Assembly: GCA_963750735.1 (NCBI GenBank)
Contig: CAVVRY010000019.1
Span: 682,001 to 746,000, forward strand
Source of the DNA: JANTGF01 sp963750735
Lineage (GTDB): Bacteria; Bacteroidota; Bacteroidia; Bacteroidales; VadinHA17
DNA length: 64,000 nt
Direction of reading: 5' to 3'
In this document: positions 36,183-45,058 of the stretch, one piece after another
Layout: the number at the start of each line of letters is the position of its first letter
Position numbering within the stretch: the first letter of the stretch is position 1
Notes under the pieces: generated by a model
Seen by the model: the letters and a program-made list of their open reading frames with translations, nothing else
Told to the model about the DNA's origin: nothing
Database searches by the model: none
Position numbers and translations under genes: made by a program

Positions 36183-37922
36183 ATGGAAAACTTTATTGTA
36201 TCAGCAAGAAAATATCGCCCGGTAACCTTTGATTCTGTTGTCGGACAGGATGTTGTTACAACTACCTTAAAGAATGCAATAAAGTCAAATCATTTGGCCC
36301 AGGCGTATTTATTTTGTGGTCCAAGAGGTGTAGGAAAAACCACCTGTGCCAGAATACTTGCTAAAACTATCAATTGCAGTAGTATTACCGAAAATATTGA
36401 GGCCTGTGATACTTGTGAATCATGTAAATCTTTTAATGAATCGCGGTCATATAACATACATGAGTTAGATGCTGCCTCTAACAATTCTGTTGATGATATT
36501 CGGAACCTAATTGATCAGGTAAGGATTCCACCCCAGATTGGAAAATATAGCATATATATAATTGATGAGGTACATATGTTATCCTCACAGGCTTTTAACG
36601 CCTTTTTAAAGACTTTGGAGGAACCACCAAAACACGCAATTTTTATTCTTGCTACTACAGAAAAGCATAAAATAATTCCCACTATTCTTTCCCGGTGTCA
36701 AATATTTGATTTTAACAGGATAAAACTAAATGATATTGTAAATCGATTGCAGTTTGTGGCCGAAAAGGAAGGGGTTGTTGCAGAAGCGGATGCCATGCAC
36801 ATTATTGCGCAAAAAGCGGATGGTGCAATGCGGGATGCTCTGTCAATTTTTGACCAGATAGTTAGTTTTTCAGGAAATGAGATAACCTATAAAAACGTTA
36901 TTGAGAACCTTAACGTTCTTGATTATGATTATTATTTCAAATTAACTGATGCATTTCTTTCCAATGATACCACCAGTAGCTTATTAATGTTAGATGAAAT
37001 TATGACCAAGGGATTTGATCCTCATCATTTAGTTGTTGGGTTAAGTAGTCACCTTAGGGATATTCTCGTATGTAAAGATCCTGTCACTATCCAGTTGCTT
37101 GAAGCTGGTGCTAGTTTTCGTGAAAGGTACCTGGATCAATCAAAGAGTTGTACAGTAGATTTTTTAATTCGATCATTAGAAATTCTTAGTCTTTCTGATA
37201 TTCAGTTTCGGCAAAATAAGAATCATAGACTTCATACAGAGTTAACTCTTATCAGGATATGTCGGCTAACAGCTGCTGATATAGCTGAGGAGGTAAAACC
37301 AAAAACAATTATAATTCAGGAAACAAAAGAAAAGGCAGTTAAAAACGAAGAAGTAATTAAAACTGAGAAGAAGGAAGATATTCCACCCTCTGCAGTAACT
37401 CCCAAGACTGAAACACCTAAATTAAATGAAATAAAGCCCAAATACCAGCACAAGACAACTTCAATAAAAGACGGATTAAAAGGTTCATTTACGGTTGGGA
37501 AAAAGTCCGATTCTATGGATGAAAAAGCCGTGGGAAAACCTGAAATGAGAGAATCGCCCTTTTCTAAAAATGAGCTTCATGAACACTGGCTTGGTTACTC
37601 TGATTCAATTAAAAATGAGAAACCAAGATTAGCTATTACACTTAAAACTCAACTTCCAACACTTGAGGACAATTTTCAGGTTGTTGTGAAAATGGAAAAT
37701 AAAAATCAGGAGGAAGATTTTCAGAGGTATTTGAAAATGGAAATTTCAACATTTCTGAAAGAAAAACTTAAAAATGATAAAATTTCCATTGTAACAGTTA
37801 TTGCAGAGGAGGAAGAAGGTGATAAAAAACCTTATACCGATGAGGAGAAATTCAAATTTCTTAGTGAAAAGAACCCCAATCTAAAGATTTTAAAACAGCA
37901 GCTTGGCCTTGATTTTGAGTAA
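36183..37922 (+). CDS. dnaX: DNA polymerase III subunit gamma/tau
   Basis: A 579-residue DnaX. The N-terminal AAA+ domain has ARKYRPVTFDSVVGQ, Walker A CGPRGVGKTTCARILAK, the zinc module with CDTCESCKSF, Walker B IYIIDEVHMLSS, and sensor TTEKHKIIPTILSRCQ. Residues about 385-450 are a lysine/glutamate-rich linker, and the C-terminus is a tau-like domain. It loads the beta clamp and couples polymerases. I see no clear slippery heptamer with a following hairpin that would make a short gamma form. It stands alone on the plus strand, divergent from rpsF. Confidence 0.96.
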   Translation: MENFIVSARKYRPVTFDSVVGQDVVTTTLKNAIKSNHLAQAYLFCGPRGVGKTTCARILAKTINCSSITENIEACDTCESCKSFNESRSYNIHELDAASNNSVDDIRNLIDQVRIPPQIGKYSIYIIDEVHMLSSQAFNAFLKTLEEPPKHAIFILATTEKHKIIPTILSRCQIFDFNRIKLNDIVNRLQFVAEKEGVVAEADAMHIIAQKADGAMRDALSIFDQIVSFSGNEITYKNVIENLNVLDYDYYFKLTDAFLSNDTTSSLLMLDEIMTKGFDPHHLVVGLSSHLRDILVCKDPVTIQLLEAGASFRERYLDQSKSCTVDFLIRSLEILSLSDIQFRQNKNHRLHTELTLIRICRLTAADIAEEVKPKTIIIQETKEKAVKNEEVIKTEKKEDIPPSAVTPKTETPKLNEIKPKYQHKTTSIKDGLKGSFTVGKKSDSMDEKAVGKPEMRESPFSKNELHEHWLGYSDSIKNEKPRLAITLKTQLPTLEDNFQVVVKMENKNQEEDFQRYLKMEISTFLKEKLKNDKISIVTVIAEEEEGDKKPYTDEEKFKFLSEKNPNLKILKQQLGLDFE

Positions 37923-37965
37923 TACCGGAATTCTCGTTTTAACACTCAATATCTGACTATTTATT

Positions 37966-37997
37966 TTTGTTATTCTTTCCCCATTTTACTACCTTTG
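37966..37997 (+). promoter_or_regulatory. Bacteroidota-type promoter of icd
   Basis: TTTG at 37966-37969 and TACCTTTG at 37990-37997 are separated by 20 bp. This matches the Bacteroidota consensus TTTG - N19-21 - TAnnTTTG. It predicts a start near 38003, about 35 bp before the icd ATG. Confidence 0.65.
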
Positions 37998-38037
37998 AGC
38001 TCAATTTTAAAAAATCAAACAAACCAAAGAAATTATT

Positions 38038-39303
38038 ATGAGTGGAGAAAAAATTACCATCAACCAGGGCGTTTTAAATGTTCCAGATTTTCCTGTAATC
38101 CCCTTTATTGAAGGAGATGGTACGGGACCTGATATTTGGGCTGCATCAGTAAGAGTTTTTGACGCAGCTGTTGAAAAAGCCTACGGTGGAAAAAGAAAAA
38201 TTATATGGAAAGAGGTTTTTGCAGGCGAAAAGGCCTATAATAAGACCGGTGAATGGTTACCGCAGGAGACTTTGGATACTATTATGGAGTACCTTGTAGC
38301 CATTAAAGGACCACTGACAACACCAGTAGGCGGGGGGATTCGCTCTCTTAACGTGGCATTGCGTCAGATACTGGACTTGTACGTTTGCCTCCGACCGGTT
38401 CGATATTATAAAGGGGTTCCCTCCCCAGTAAAAGATCCTTCTACGACCGATATGGTAATTTTCCGCGAGAATTCAGAAGATATTTATGCTGGTGTTGAAT
38501 GGATGAGCGGCACCGAAGAGAACAATAAAGTAAAGGAGTTCTTATTGAACGAAATGGGTGTAACAAAAATTCGATTCCCGGAAACTACATCTATAGGAAT
38601 CAAACCTATTTCAAAAGAAGGTACAGAACGATTGGTGAGAGCAGCTATAGAATATGCGCTTGAAGAGGGTAGGGACTCTGTTACCTTTGTACATAAGGGA
38701 AATATTATGAAATTTACTGAAGGTCAGTTTAAGCAATGGGGCTATGATCTGGCTGAAAATGAATTTGGCGATAAAGTATTTACATGGCAACAATATGATC
38801 GTATTGCTGAAAAAGAGGGAACAAAAGCAGCGAACAAAGCTCAGGACGAAGCTCTAGCAAGTGGGAAACTTTTAGTTAAAGATGTTATTGCTGATGCATT
38901 TCTACAGCAAATTTTAACCAGGCCAAAAGAATATGCAGTTATCGCAACTATGAACCTCAATGGTGACTATATTTCAGATGCTCTTGCTGCAATAGTAGGA
39001 GGAATTGGCATTGCCCCGGGTGCAAACATTAATTATGAGACCGGTCATGCCATTTTTGAAGCAACTCATGGTACAGCTCCAAAATATGCTGGACTTGATA
39101 AAGTAAATCCTGGTTCTGTAATTCTTTCAGGAGTAATGATGTTTAATCATATGGGCTGGAAAGAAGCTGGTGATCTGATTGTAAAAGGCATTAAGAAAGC
39201 CATTGAAAAGAAGAGGGTAACTTACGATTTTGAAAGGCAGATGGATGGTGCTACTTTGTTGAAGTGTTCTGAGTTTGGCGATGAAATTATTGCAAATATG
39301 TAG
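38038..39303 (+). CDS. icd: NADP-dependent isocitrate dehydrogenase
   Basis: A 421-residue enzyme of the E. coli Icd type. It has FIEGDGTGPDIWAASVRV near the N-terminus, the substrate loop GGGIRSLNVALRQILDLYVCLRPVRYY, FRENSEDIYAGVEW, and the cofactor region EATHGTAPKYAGLDKVNPGS. It converts isocitrate to 2-oxoglutarate and CO2 in the TCA cycle. The length matches the family (416 in E. coli). A good promoter lies just upstream and the ferritin gene follows after 64 bp. Confidence 0.96.
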   Translation: MSGEKITINQGVLNVPDFPVIPFIEGDGTGPDIWAASVRVFDAAVEKAYGGKRKIIWKEVFAGEKAYNKTGEWLPQETLDTIMEYLVAIKGPLTTPVGGGIRSLNVALRQILDLYVCLRPVRYYKGVPSPVKDPSTTDMVIFRENSEDIYAGVEWMSGTEENNKVKEFLLNEMGVTKIRFPETTSIGIKPISKEGTERLVRAAIEYALEEGRDSVTFVHKGNIMKFTEGQFKQWGYDLAENEFGDKVFTWQQYDRIAEKEGTKAANKAQDEALASGKLLVKDVIADAFLQQILTRPKEYAVIATMNLNGDYISDALAAIVGGIGIAPGANINYETGHAIFEATHGTAPKYAGLDKVNPGSVILSGVMMFNHMGWKEAGDLIVKGIKKAIEKKRVTYDFERQMDGATLLKCSEFGDEIIANM

Positions 39304-39367
39304 GTTCCGGAAATTTTATATAAATACAATCGATTGAATTAAAGTCTAATAAATAATTAAATAAGTT

Positions 39368-39874
39368 ATGTTATCGACAAAAGTTGAAGAATTATTAAAT
39401 GCTCAGGTAGAAAAAGAAGGTTATTCCTCCCTGTTGTATCTTGCTATGGCATCATGGGCTGAAAACAAAGGCTATTCTGGAATTTCAGAATGGCTATTTG
39501 CTCAGGCTGATGAAGAAAAGAATCATATGCTCGAATTTATACATTTTATAAATGATCGTGGTGGGAAAGCATTGGTTCCGGGATTTAAAAAACCTCCCGG
39601 AGATTACAATAATATTAACCAGCTATTTAATGATGTAATGAGTCATGAGCAGTTTATTACATCCTCAATTAATGACATAGTTGCTTTATGTGTAGATGAA
39701 AGGGATTTTACTACACAGAACTGGCTACAAGGGTTTGTTGCCGAACAAATTGAAGAGGAAGCCTCTGTTCAGGCAATACTTGACAGATTGAATCTGGTAG
39801 GTGAAAATAACTTGTATATGTTTGATAGGGATATCATGTCAATGAGGACCACTGCCTCAGAAAATGAAGTCTAA
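39368..39874 (+). CDS. ftnA: Ferritin
   Basis: A 168-residue non-haem ferritin. The four-helix bundle carries iron ligands in EKEGYSSLLYLAMASWAENKGY and FAQADEEKNHMLEFIHFINDRGG (ferroxidase Glu and His), and LQGFVAEQIEEEASVQAIL later. It oxidises Fe(II) and stores Fe(III) in a 24-mer. Length is normal. The gene ends just before a bidirectional terminator. Confidence 0.95.
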   Translation: MLSTKVEELLNAQVEKEGYSSLLYLAMASWAENKGYSGISEWLFAQADEEKNHMLEFIHFINDRGGKALVPGFKKPPGDYNNINQLFNDVMSHEQFITSSINDIVALCVDERDFTTQNWLQGFVAEQIEEEASVQAILDRLNLVGENNLYMFDRDIMSMRTTASENEV

Positions 39875-39891
39875 TCAAAATAAAATTCTTT

Positions 39892-39922
39892 AAAAAAGCT
39901 CCTGGTATGGAGCTTTTTTTTT
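39892..39922. terminator. Bidirectional terminator between ftnA and the epimerase gene
   Basis: A6, GCTCC, loop TGGTAT, GGAGC, T9. It sits 18 bp after the ferritin stop and 15 bp before the convergent epimerase stop and is symmetric, so it likely serves both genes. Confidence 0.85.
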
Positions 39923-39936
39923 GAACGCATTCGCAA

Positions 39937-41052
39937 TTAAGATATCTCTACCTTTTTTGATTTTTCCAGGAAATCAGGATCAAATTCTGCACCAATTCCC
40001 GGTTTATCAGGGAGTATCCATTTTCCTTTTCCCTTGTATTTAAGTCCGCCTAATACCGGATCCATGGCAAAACTGATTGACGAATCTAAATCACAAAAAG
40101 CGATATTGTTTCTTGCTGCCACCAAATGAGTAATTGCAGTCAAAGCATGTCTGCTTTCAAGCATTCCACCTACCTGCGATTTTATCCCGGCTGACTCGCC
40201 TATGGCAATGATTTTAAGTGCATTGTGTATACCACCGGCTTTTGATAATTTTATATTGAAAAAATCACAAGCTTCAGCACTGGCAAGTTTAAATGCATCA
40301 CGGTGATCAGATACCGATTCATCAGCCATTATGGGTATTGGACTAGCATCTTTAACTTTTTTGAGATCCCGAAGGTTCCATTTAGCAATGGGTTCTTCAC
40401 AATATTCGATGTTATAAGGCTCAAGAGCTTTCAGGATAGAAATTGCTGAAATTCTATCCCAGCCCTGGTTCGCATCAATTCGCAATGGTAATTCATCGCC
40501 AATGACTTTTCTAATTGCATAAATTCTTGCAACATCATCCTTTAAGTTTGTCCCCAATTTGACTTTAATTACTGGGAACCCGTCTTTCAGATATTTTTTC
40601 GCATTCTCTGCCATTTTCTCAGGCGAATCTAATACTACAGTTATATCGGTTATGATTTCCCTTGAGCTGGATCCTCCCAAGAGCTGGTATAGGGGCAAAC
40701 CAGCCTGTTTCCCCAAAAGGTCATACATAGCTAAATCGAAAGCACTTTTAATGGTACTGTTGCCTGGTACTAAACTATCAAGTAAGGATAAGTTGTTTTC
40801 AATTTCAAATGGATTCTTACTAAGAAGCGCTTCAGATAGGTATTTTGCAATTTCAAAAGATGAATCTTGTGTTTCCCCTAAAATATATACAATTGGACTA
40901 CATTCGCCTGTACCTACCAAACCTGATGTAGTATGTATTTGAACCACAACATTTTTAGCTGTATCCATTGACCCCAATGAAATTGAAAAAGGATTTTTTA
41001 AGGGGATATTGATTTTGAAAACTTCAATTTTTGAGATTCTTTCTTTTTTCAT
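39937..41052 (-). CDS. Dipeptide epimerase (L-Ala-D/L-Glu epimerase-like, enolase superfamily)
   Basis: A 371-residue enolase-superfamily enzyme. The acid/base lysines are in VIKVKLG (KxK motif). Metal ligands are in RIDANQGW, YCEEPIA and PIMADESVSD, and the second catalytic lysine in FFNIKLSKAGGI. These match Ala-Glu dipeptide epimerases, which act in recycling of murein peptides. The exact dipeptide specificity cannot be read from the motifs. It is a single minus-strand gene, convergent with ferritin, with a 311-bp gap upstream. Confidence 0.9.
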   Translation of the reverse strand: MKKERISKIEVFKINIPLKNPFSISLGSMDTAKNVVVQIHTTSGLVGTGECSPIVYILGETQDSSFEIAKYLSEALLSKNPFEIENNLSLLDSLVPGNSTIKSAFDLAMYDLLGKQAGLPLYQLLGGSSSREIITDITVVLDSPEKMAENAKKYLKDGFPVIKVKLGTNLKDDVARIYAIRKVIGDELPLRIDANQGWDRISAISILKALEPYNIEYCEEPIAKWNLRDLKKVKDASPIPIMADESVSDHRDAFKLASAEACDFFNIKLSKAGGIHNALKIIAIGESAGIKSQVGGMLESRHALTAITHLVAARNNIAFCDLDSSISFAMDPVLGGLKYKGKGKWILPDKPGIGAEFDPDFLEKSKKVEIS

Positions 41053-41363
41053 TGGATTGTATCTACTTGGTTATCTTTTTTAAAAATTATCCTAAATTAA
41101 TGCTTTTTATCAATTATACTGAATAAAATATTGATTGAAAATGATTAGACCAAGGTGTATTTATTAACTCCATATTTTATTTCCAGAACTGTTAAAAGAT
41201 ATTAAGTAGTTATTTATTAGCCTGTTCAATTACGAACACATTATGTCCGGAATTAGAGCACCAAAATAACTTAACTACAATATATAAAATACATTTAGTG
41301 AGATAGTTAATTCGTATGGTATGCTTGTTGCTTTTAAACAAAATGTAGTAAGAATATTGTGAG
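41053..41363. other. Intergenic region, no feature recognised
   Basis: 311 bp of AT-rich sequence between the divergent epimerase and YD-repeat-like genes. I found no open reading frame of credible composition, no hairpin of note and no RNA motif. It presumably carries both promoters. Confidence 0.5.
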
Positions 41364-42611
41364 ATGAATAATAGATTTCCTGGTCTTATTTTATTGGCTT
41401 TTCTTTCATTGCTTGTCGAATTATACTCTCAAGATTCTAATTCAAATTCTTGGAAAAGAAATTTAAACCAAAAAAGTGAGTTAAAATTGGTTAACTTATA
41501 CTATGAGAATTCATCGGGGGAAAAAGGAATAACTAAGTTTTACTATGATGAAAATGGTTTAAACCAGAAAGCTAAATGGGAATTATTGGATGGAACCAGA
41601 AATTCTTTGAATTACCATACATTGGATAAAAATGGTAGAATTTTAATCAAGTACCGTGAATTTTCAGATAGCATAACATCCACTACTACATATATATATG
41701 ATAGCCTTGGGAATTTGACCAAGGAGTTTTTTACCCGTTCTGACGGAATCATGGGCCAGGTGGACTATTTCTATAATGAGGATAGGAAATTGAAAAAGGC
41801 ATATTGCAAGGGATTGAATGGTTGGTTCTATGGAACCATTTTTTATAAATATAATTTAGAAGACCAGAAGTATAGTGCCATCATTTTTAGGGACAGCATT
41901 CAAATAGGAGAGATTTCATATTCCTATAATGATTCCGGGTTAATTACTCGTGAGTTTTGGGATTTTCCAGGTAAATGGAACCAAACTTTCAATTATAAAT
42001 ATTCATTGTTAACATTTATATCCCCTGGTTTTTATACATCATCGAACGTGTATATAACTAATGCAGGAAAATATAAATTAACTTATGAGTCTTATGATTA
42101 TTCAGGTGAATCAGGTGGCCCCTCTGAATTTATTTATGATTCCAATAATAAGTTATTGGAGAAAGTATTCACCAGGTCTGATGGACTTAAAACAATTACT
42201 ACCTATAAATATGATAAGGCTGGAATACTTACTAAATCTCTCAGAAATTATTCAAACGGACTGAAAGCCTCTTTTTCTTATATTTATGATGGAAATCGAA
42301 GACTTATTGAACGAAAAATGCATAGATCAGATGGATTAGTTGGGAAGGAAGTATACGAATACGATAAAAAGGGCGATCTGAAATCTGCAGTTTATGAAAA
42401 TTTCGATTCATGGTTGAGCGGAAAAATAAATTATGCATACGATTCTAAAGGGAAGATCAGGATAGGAATATTTGAAGGTAAGAGTGGACTTAATGCTGAA
42501 ATATCCTTTGCAATGGATGATTTTGGGAATATAGAAAAAGTGCTTTGGGATTTTTCTAATGGAAGAACACAAACTTATACATTCAAATTTGAAAAAATTA
42601 TGAACGATTGA
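41364..42611 (+). CDS. Exported YD-repeat-like protein
   Basis: A 415-residue protein with a signal peptide (LILLAFLSLLVELYSQ). The mature part is built from degenerate units of about 25-45 residues with the pattern Y-Y-D-x-x-G-x-L-x-K followed by RSDG and an aromatic strand, for example YIYDSLGNLTKEFFTRSDG, FIYDSNNKLLEKVFTRSDG and YKYDKAGILTK. This is the pattern of YD/RHS repeats, which form beta-shells. No RHS core motif or C-terminal toxin is present, so it is probably a cell-surface or periplasmic structural protein. The metal-dependent hydrolase gene starts 45 bp downstream. Confidence 0.75.
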   Translation: MNNRFPGLILLAFLSLLVELYSQDSNSNSWKRNLNQKSELKLVNLYYENSSGEKGITKFYYDENGLNQKAKWELLDGTRNSLNYHTLDKNGRILIKYREFSDSITSTTTYIYDSLGNLTKEFFTRSDGIMGQVDYFYNEDRKLKKAYCKGLNGWFYGTIFYKYNLEDQKYSAIIFRDSIQIGEISYSYNDSGLITREFWDFPGKWNQTFNYKYSLLTFISPGFYTSSNVYITNAGKYKLTYESYDYSGESGGPSEFIYDSNNKLLEKVFTRSDGLKTITTYKYDKAGILTKSLRNYSNGLKASFSYIYDGNRRLIERKMHRSDGLVGKEVYEYDKKGDLKSAVYENFDSWLSGKINYAYDSKGKIRIGIFEGKSGLNAEISFAMDDFGNIEKVLWDFSNGRTQTYTFKFEKIMND

Positions 42612-42656
42612 ATTTTTAGTATATTGAATTAAATATGATTAAATAACTAAAATAAT

Positions 42657-43499
42657 ATGGAAATGAAAAAGATTGTCTTACATAGTTTTATCCTTACGTT
42701 ACTTATTTTTATATCTTCCAATGCTTTATGGGCGGCTGAAAAAGGAAATATAATGAGTATGGAAAATATTGATTACAAAGGGAATCCACAAAAAGTCAAG
42801 ATGACTGTTTTGTATGATAATTATATAAATACTGAGGGAACTGAAGCAAAATGGGGTTTTTCCTGTTTAATCGAAACAGGTGATAAAACTATTTTATTTG
42901 ATACAGGTGGTGATGGTAAGGTGCTGCTGCATAATATCGAAGCTCTTAATGTAGATGTATCAGAAATTGATATAATTGTTATCTCTCATAACCATTGGGA
43001 TCATACTGGTGGACTTTTTGCAATTTTAGAATCTACAAAGAATGTTCCTGTATATCTGCTCAATTCTTTTCCCCCAGATTTTATTGAAAAAGTAAAAAGT
43101 GCTTATGCTGAAGTAATTCTGGTTAAGGAATCGGTTAAGATCTGCGAAAATGTAATGACAACAGGTGAACTAACTGGTCCGGTAAATGAACAATCATTAA
43201 TTGTAAACACGAAAAAAGGTCCAGTAGTTGTTACAGGATGCTCCCATCCAGGCATTGTAAATATTGTAAAGCGAGCCAATGAAATTTCAGGGGAAAGTGT
43301 TTATTTAGTTTTTGGAGGATTTCACTTAATGCAATTACCTGATAATGCCATTGATGATATTATTTCTGATTTTAATCAATTAGGTGTCAAAAAATGTGGT
43401 GCAACTCATTGTACCGGTGATAGGCAAATAAAACGGTTTGAAGACGCTTATCAGGAGGATTATGTAAAAATTGGAACAGGAAAAGTGCTGGAATTCTAA
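42657..43499 (+). CDS. Exported MBL-fold metal-dependent hydrolase (COG1237-like)
   Basis: A 280-residue protein with a signal peptide (SFILTLLIFISSNALWAAE). The core has KMTVLYDNYINTEGTEAKWG, LIETGDKTILFDTGGDG, and the metal motif IVISHNHWDHTGGLFA, with later ligands in VTGCSHPGIVNI and VFGGFHLM. This is the pattern of COG1237 proteins, annotated variously as metal-dependent hydrolases or pterin-aminobenzene phosphate synthases. The usual members are cytoplasmic, so export is notable. Its stop overlaps the end of a convergent hydrolase remnant. Confidence 0.85.
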   Translation: MEMKKIVLHSFILTLLIFISSNALWAAEKGNIMSMENIDYKGNPQKVKMTVLYDNYINTEGTEAKWGFSCLIETGDKTILFDTGGDGKVLLHNIEALNVDVSEIDIIVISHNHWDHTGGLFAILESTKNVPVYLLNSFPPDFIEKVKSAYAEVILVKESVKICENVMTTGELTGPVNEQSLIVNTKKGPVVVTGCSHPGIVNIVKRANEISGESVYLVFGGFHLMQLPDNAIDDIISDFNQLGVKKCGATHCTGDRQIKRFEDAYQEDYVKIGTGKVLEF

Positions 43500-43893
43500 T
43501 TTTCTTTAAAATATCTTCTAAATACATTCAAACTTTCTCCTGGTTTTCTCCAAAAAGGGTGTGACCAGCATCTTTAATTACAATATGCTCAGCATTTGAA
43601 AAATACTCCATATGATCTTTTTCGTATTCAGCTCCTGTAAGAGTGTTGCATTCACCACATAAAAAAAGAACCTTGTTTTTGAATTTGTCAACTCCTTCAC
43701 TAAATTAATTTGTAAGACTCCATTTTCATCCAGGCCTTTGTTGTGGATCACCTGAGAGGCAACTCCTCCAAATCTCCATAGATCCCTAGAGGCATTTCCG
43801 ATGTCATCAATACAGAAATATTTCCAAATGAATTTATGTAGATATTGTAATTGACATACAGCAGTTAATTCAAATTCGGTTATTAGGATAATC
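43496..43893 (-). pseudogene. Alpha/beta-hydrolase remnant, 5'-truncated and frameshifted
   Basis: Translation of the minus strand in shifting frames gives the C-terminal third of a proline-iminopeptidase-like alpha/beta hydrolase: DYPNNEFELTAV, then WKYFCIDDIGNASRDLW, VLFLCGECNTLTG, and the catalytic-histidine region KDAGHTLFGENQ leading to SLNVFRRYFKEN. At least three frame changes separate these pieces, and stops accumulate upstream of about 43893, where the terminator of the next gene begins. The nucleophile-bearing N-terminal half is missing. Unlike other frameshifted genes here it is truncated, so this one is a genuine pseudogene. Confidence 0.7.
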
Positions 43894-43900
43894 TAAGTAT

Positions 43901-43929
43901 AAAAAAAATACCACCTTATTTGGTGGCAT
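43901..43929 (-). terminator. Terminator of the 44-kb membrane protein gene
   Basis: On the minus strand ATGCCACC pairs with GGTGGTAT around a six-base loop and is followed by eight T. It begins 38 bp after the membrane gene stop. Confidence 0.75.
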
Positions 43930-43966
43930 TCTTATTCAGATATTTAAAATCTTCCGTAATAATTTC

Positions 43967-44828
43967 CTAGCCAGCTGTGCCATGTCCAGTTCCAGTCTGG
44001 TAGTTATACTCTGAACCAAAAATACTATGAGGGATAAAGTATACGAGGAGAGTGGCAACACCAGCAAAATATACTGACCAGCGATTACGTCTGCTCCCTC
44101 TATTCATATAAGCTGCTATGAACCAGAATATTAATTCGAAATACAACCTTGTTGTCTGTCCAGTCATGTCCAAATGGAATACCAGACCACCAAACCCCAA
44201 ATGCATACCATTGTACTATTGGTCCCAAAACAAAACCACCCAATATCAGAGAAATAATACTGGCCCATATCATCCACTTAAACTTCCCATTAACAATTGC
44301 TTCCAAAACTGTTCGTATCCCTATAGCCATTGAAACAAAGATGATTAAAATATGCACTAGCAGTGCCCAGGCTGGAACAGCAGCTTTATAACGAGCAAAA
44401 ATTGGCTTGTCTCCGGTGACTGAAATGGGTTCACTACCTTCTTTCGTGATAAATACAAAAAATTCATATTTTCCAGCTCTTTCCTTTAAACTTGGTAATT
44501 TTGCACCAAGACCATCCACACTTTGTACTTCCCATCTCCGCTTGAATTCAAAGGTGCCAGACTCCATCTGAACTGTAGACCATTCATCATGAGACTTGAA
44601 ACGACGATATTTCACATAACCTGAAATTCCTGAAGGAACCGGGTCCAATAGCATGATTTGAAGATCAGTTCCAATTGTCTCACTGCGAAGAAATTTAAAA
44701 TGAATATTTCCCCCAAATACTTCTATATTATCCTCTAATGGATAAGTTGGTCCTGTTTTATCTTGATAGGAAAGGCAACCAATTGTTATGATAATTGCAA
44801 GAATCCAAAATAATATTGATCTTAACAT
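43967..44828 (-). pseudogene. Membrane protein of unknown function, one apparent frameshift
   Basis: About 286 residues in two frames. The first 225 residues have an N-terminal helix, a beta-rich exported domain (VKYRRFKSHDEWSTVQM, AGKYEFFVFITKEGS) and three membrane helices, up to WSGIPFGHDWTDNK. Near 44148 the frame changes and continues RLYFELIFWFIAAYMNRG with further helices, ending TGTGHGTAG. The 862 nt equal 287 codons plus one base. The family is unknown to me. Loss of the last helices would likely disturb the fold if the shift is real. Confidence 0.7.
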
Positions 44829-45058
44829 AATGTTAGTTTTAATGTATGAAAGGCCAAAAATAATAGTTTTATCTGAATAGAAATCAAATAATATTACAAA
44901 TGAGGTTTTTTAGAAATTATTTTAGATTTTTTTGAATGAATGCGCTTTAAATAATATAATTTACTTAGGCTTAAATAATCAATTTAAAACCTGATAAATC
45001 TCTCTGGATTAATCTTATATTTTTTAGTAGCTTTATGAAAAATCTAAACTAAATAATT

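Noticed and set aside
36183..37922. Programmed frameshift in dnaX to make gamma
   Set aside because: The linker is A-rich but lacks a clear A-AAA-AAG type heptamer followed by a stable hairpin.
12979..44828. Programmed +1 frameshifting as a regulatory system
   Set aside because: The six sites share no slippery motif or downstream structure and include an essential enzyme near its N-terminus; error or mutation is simpler.
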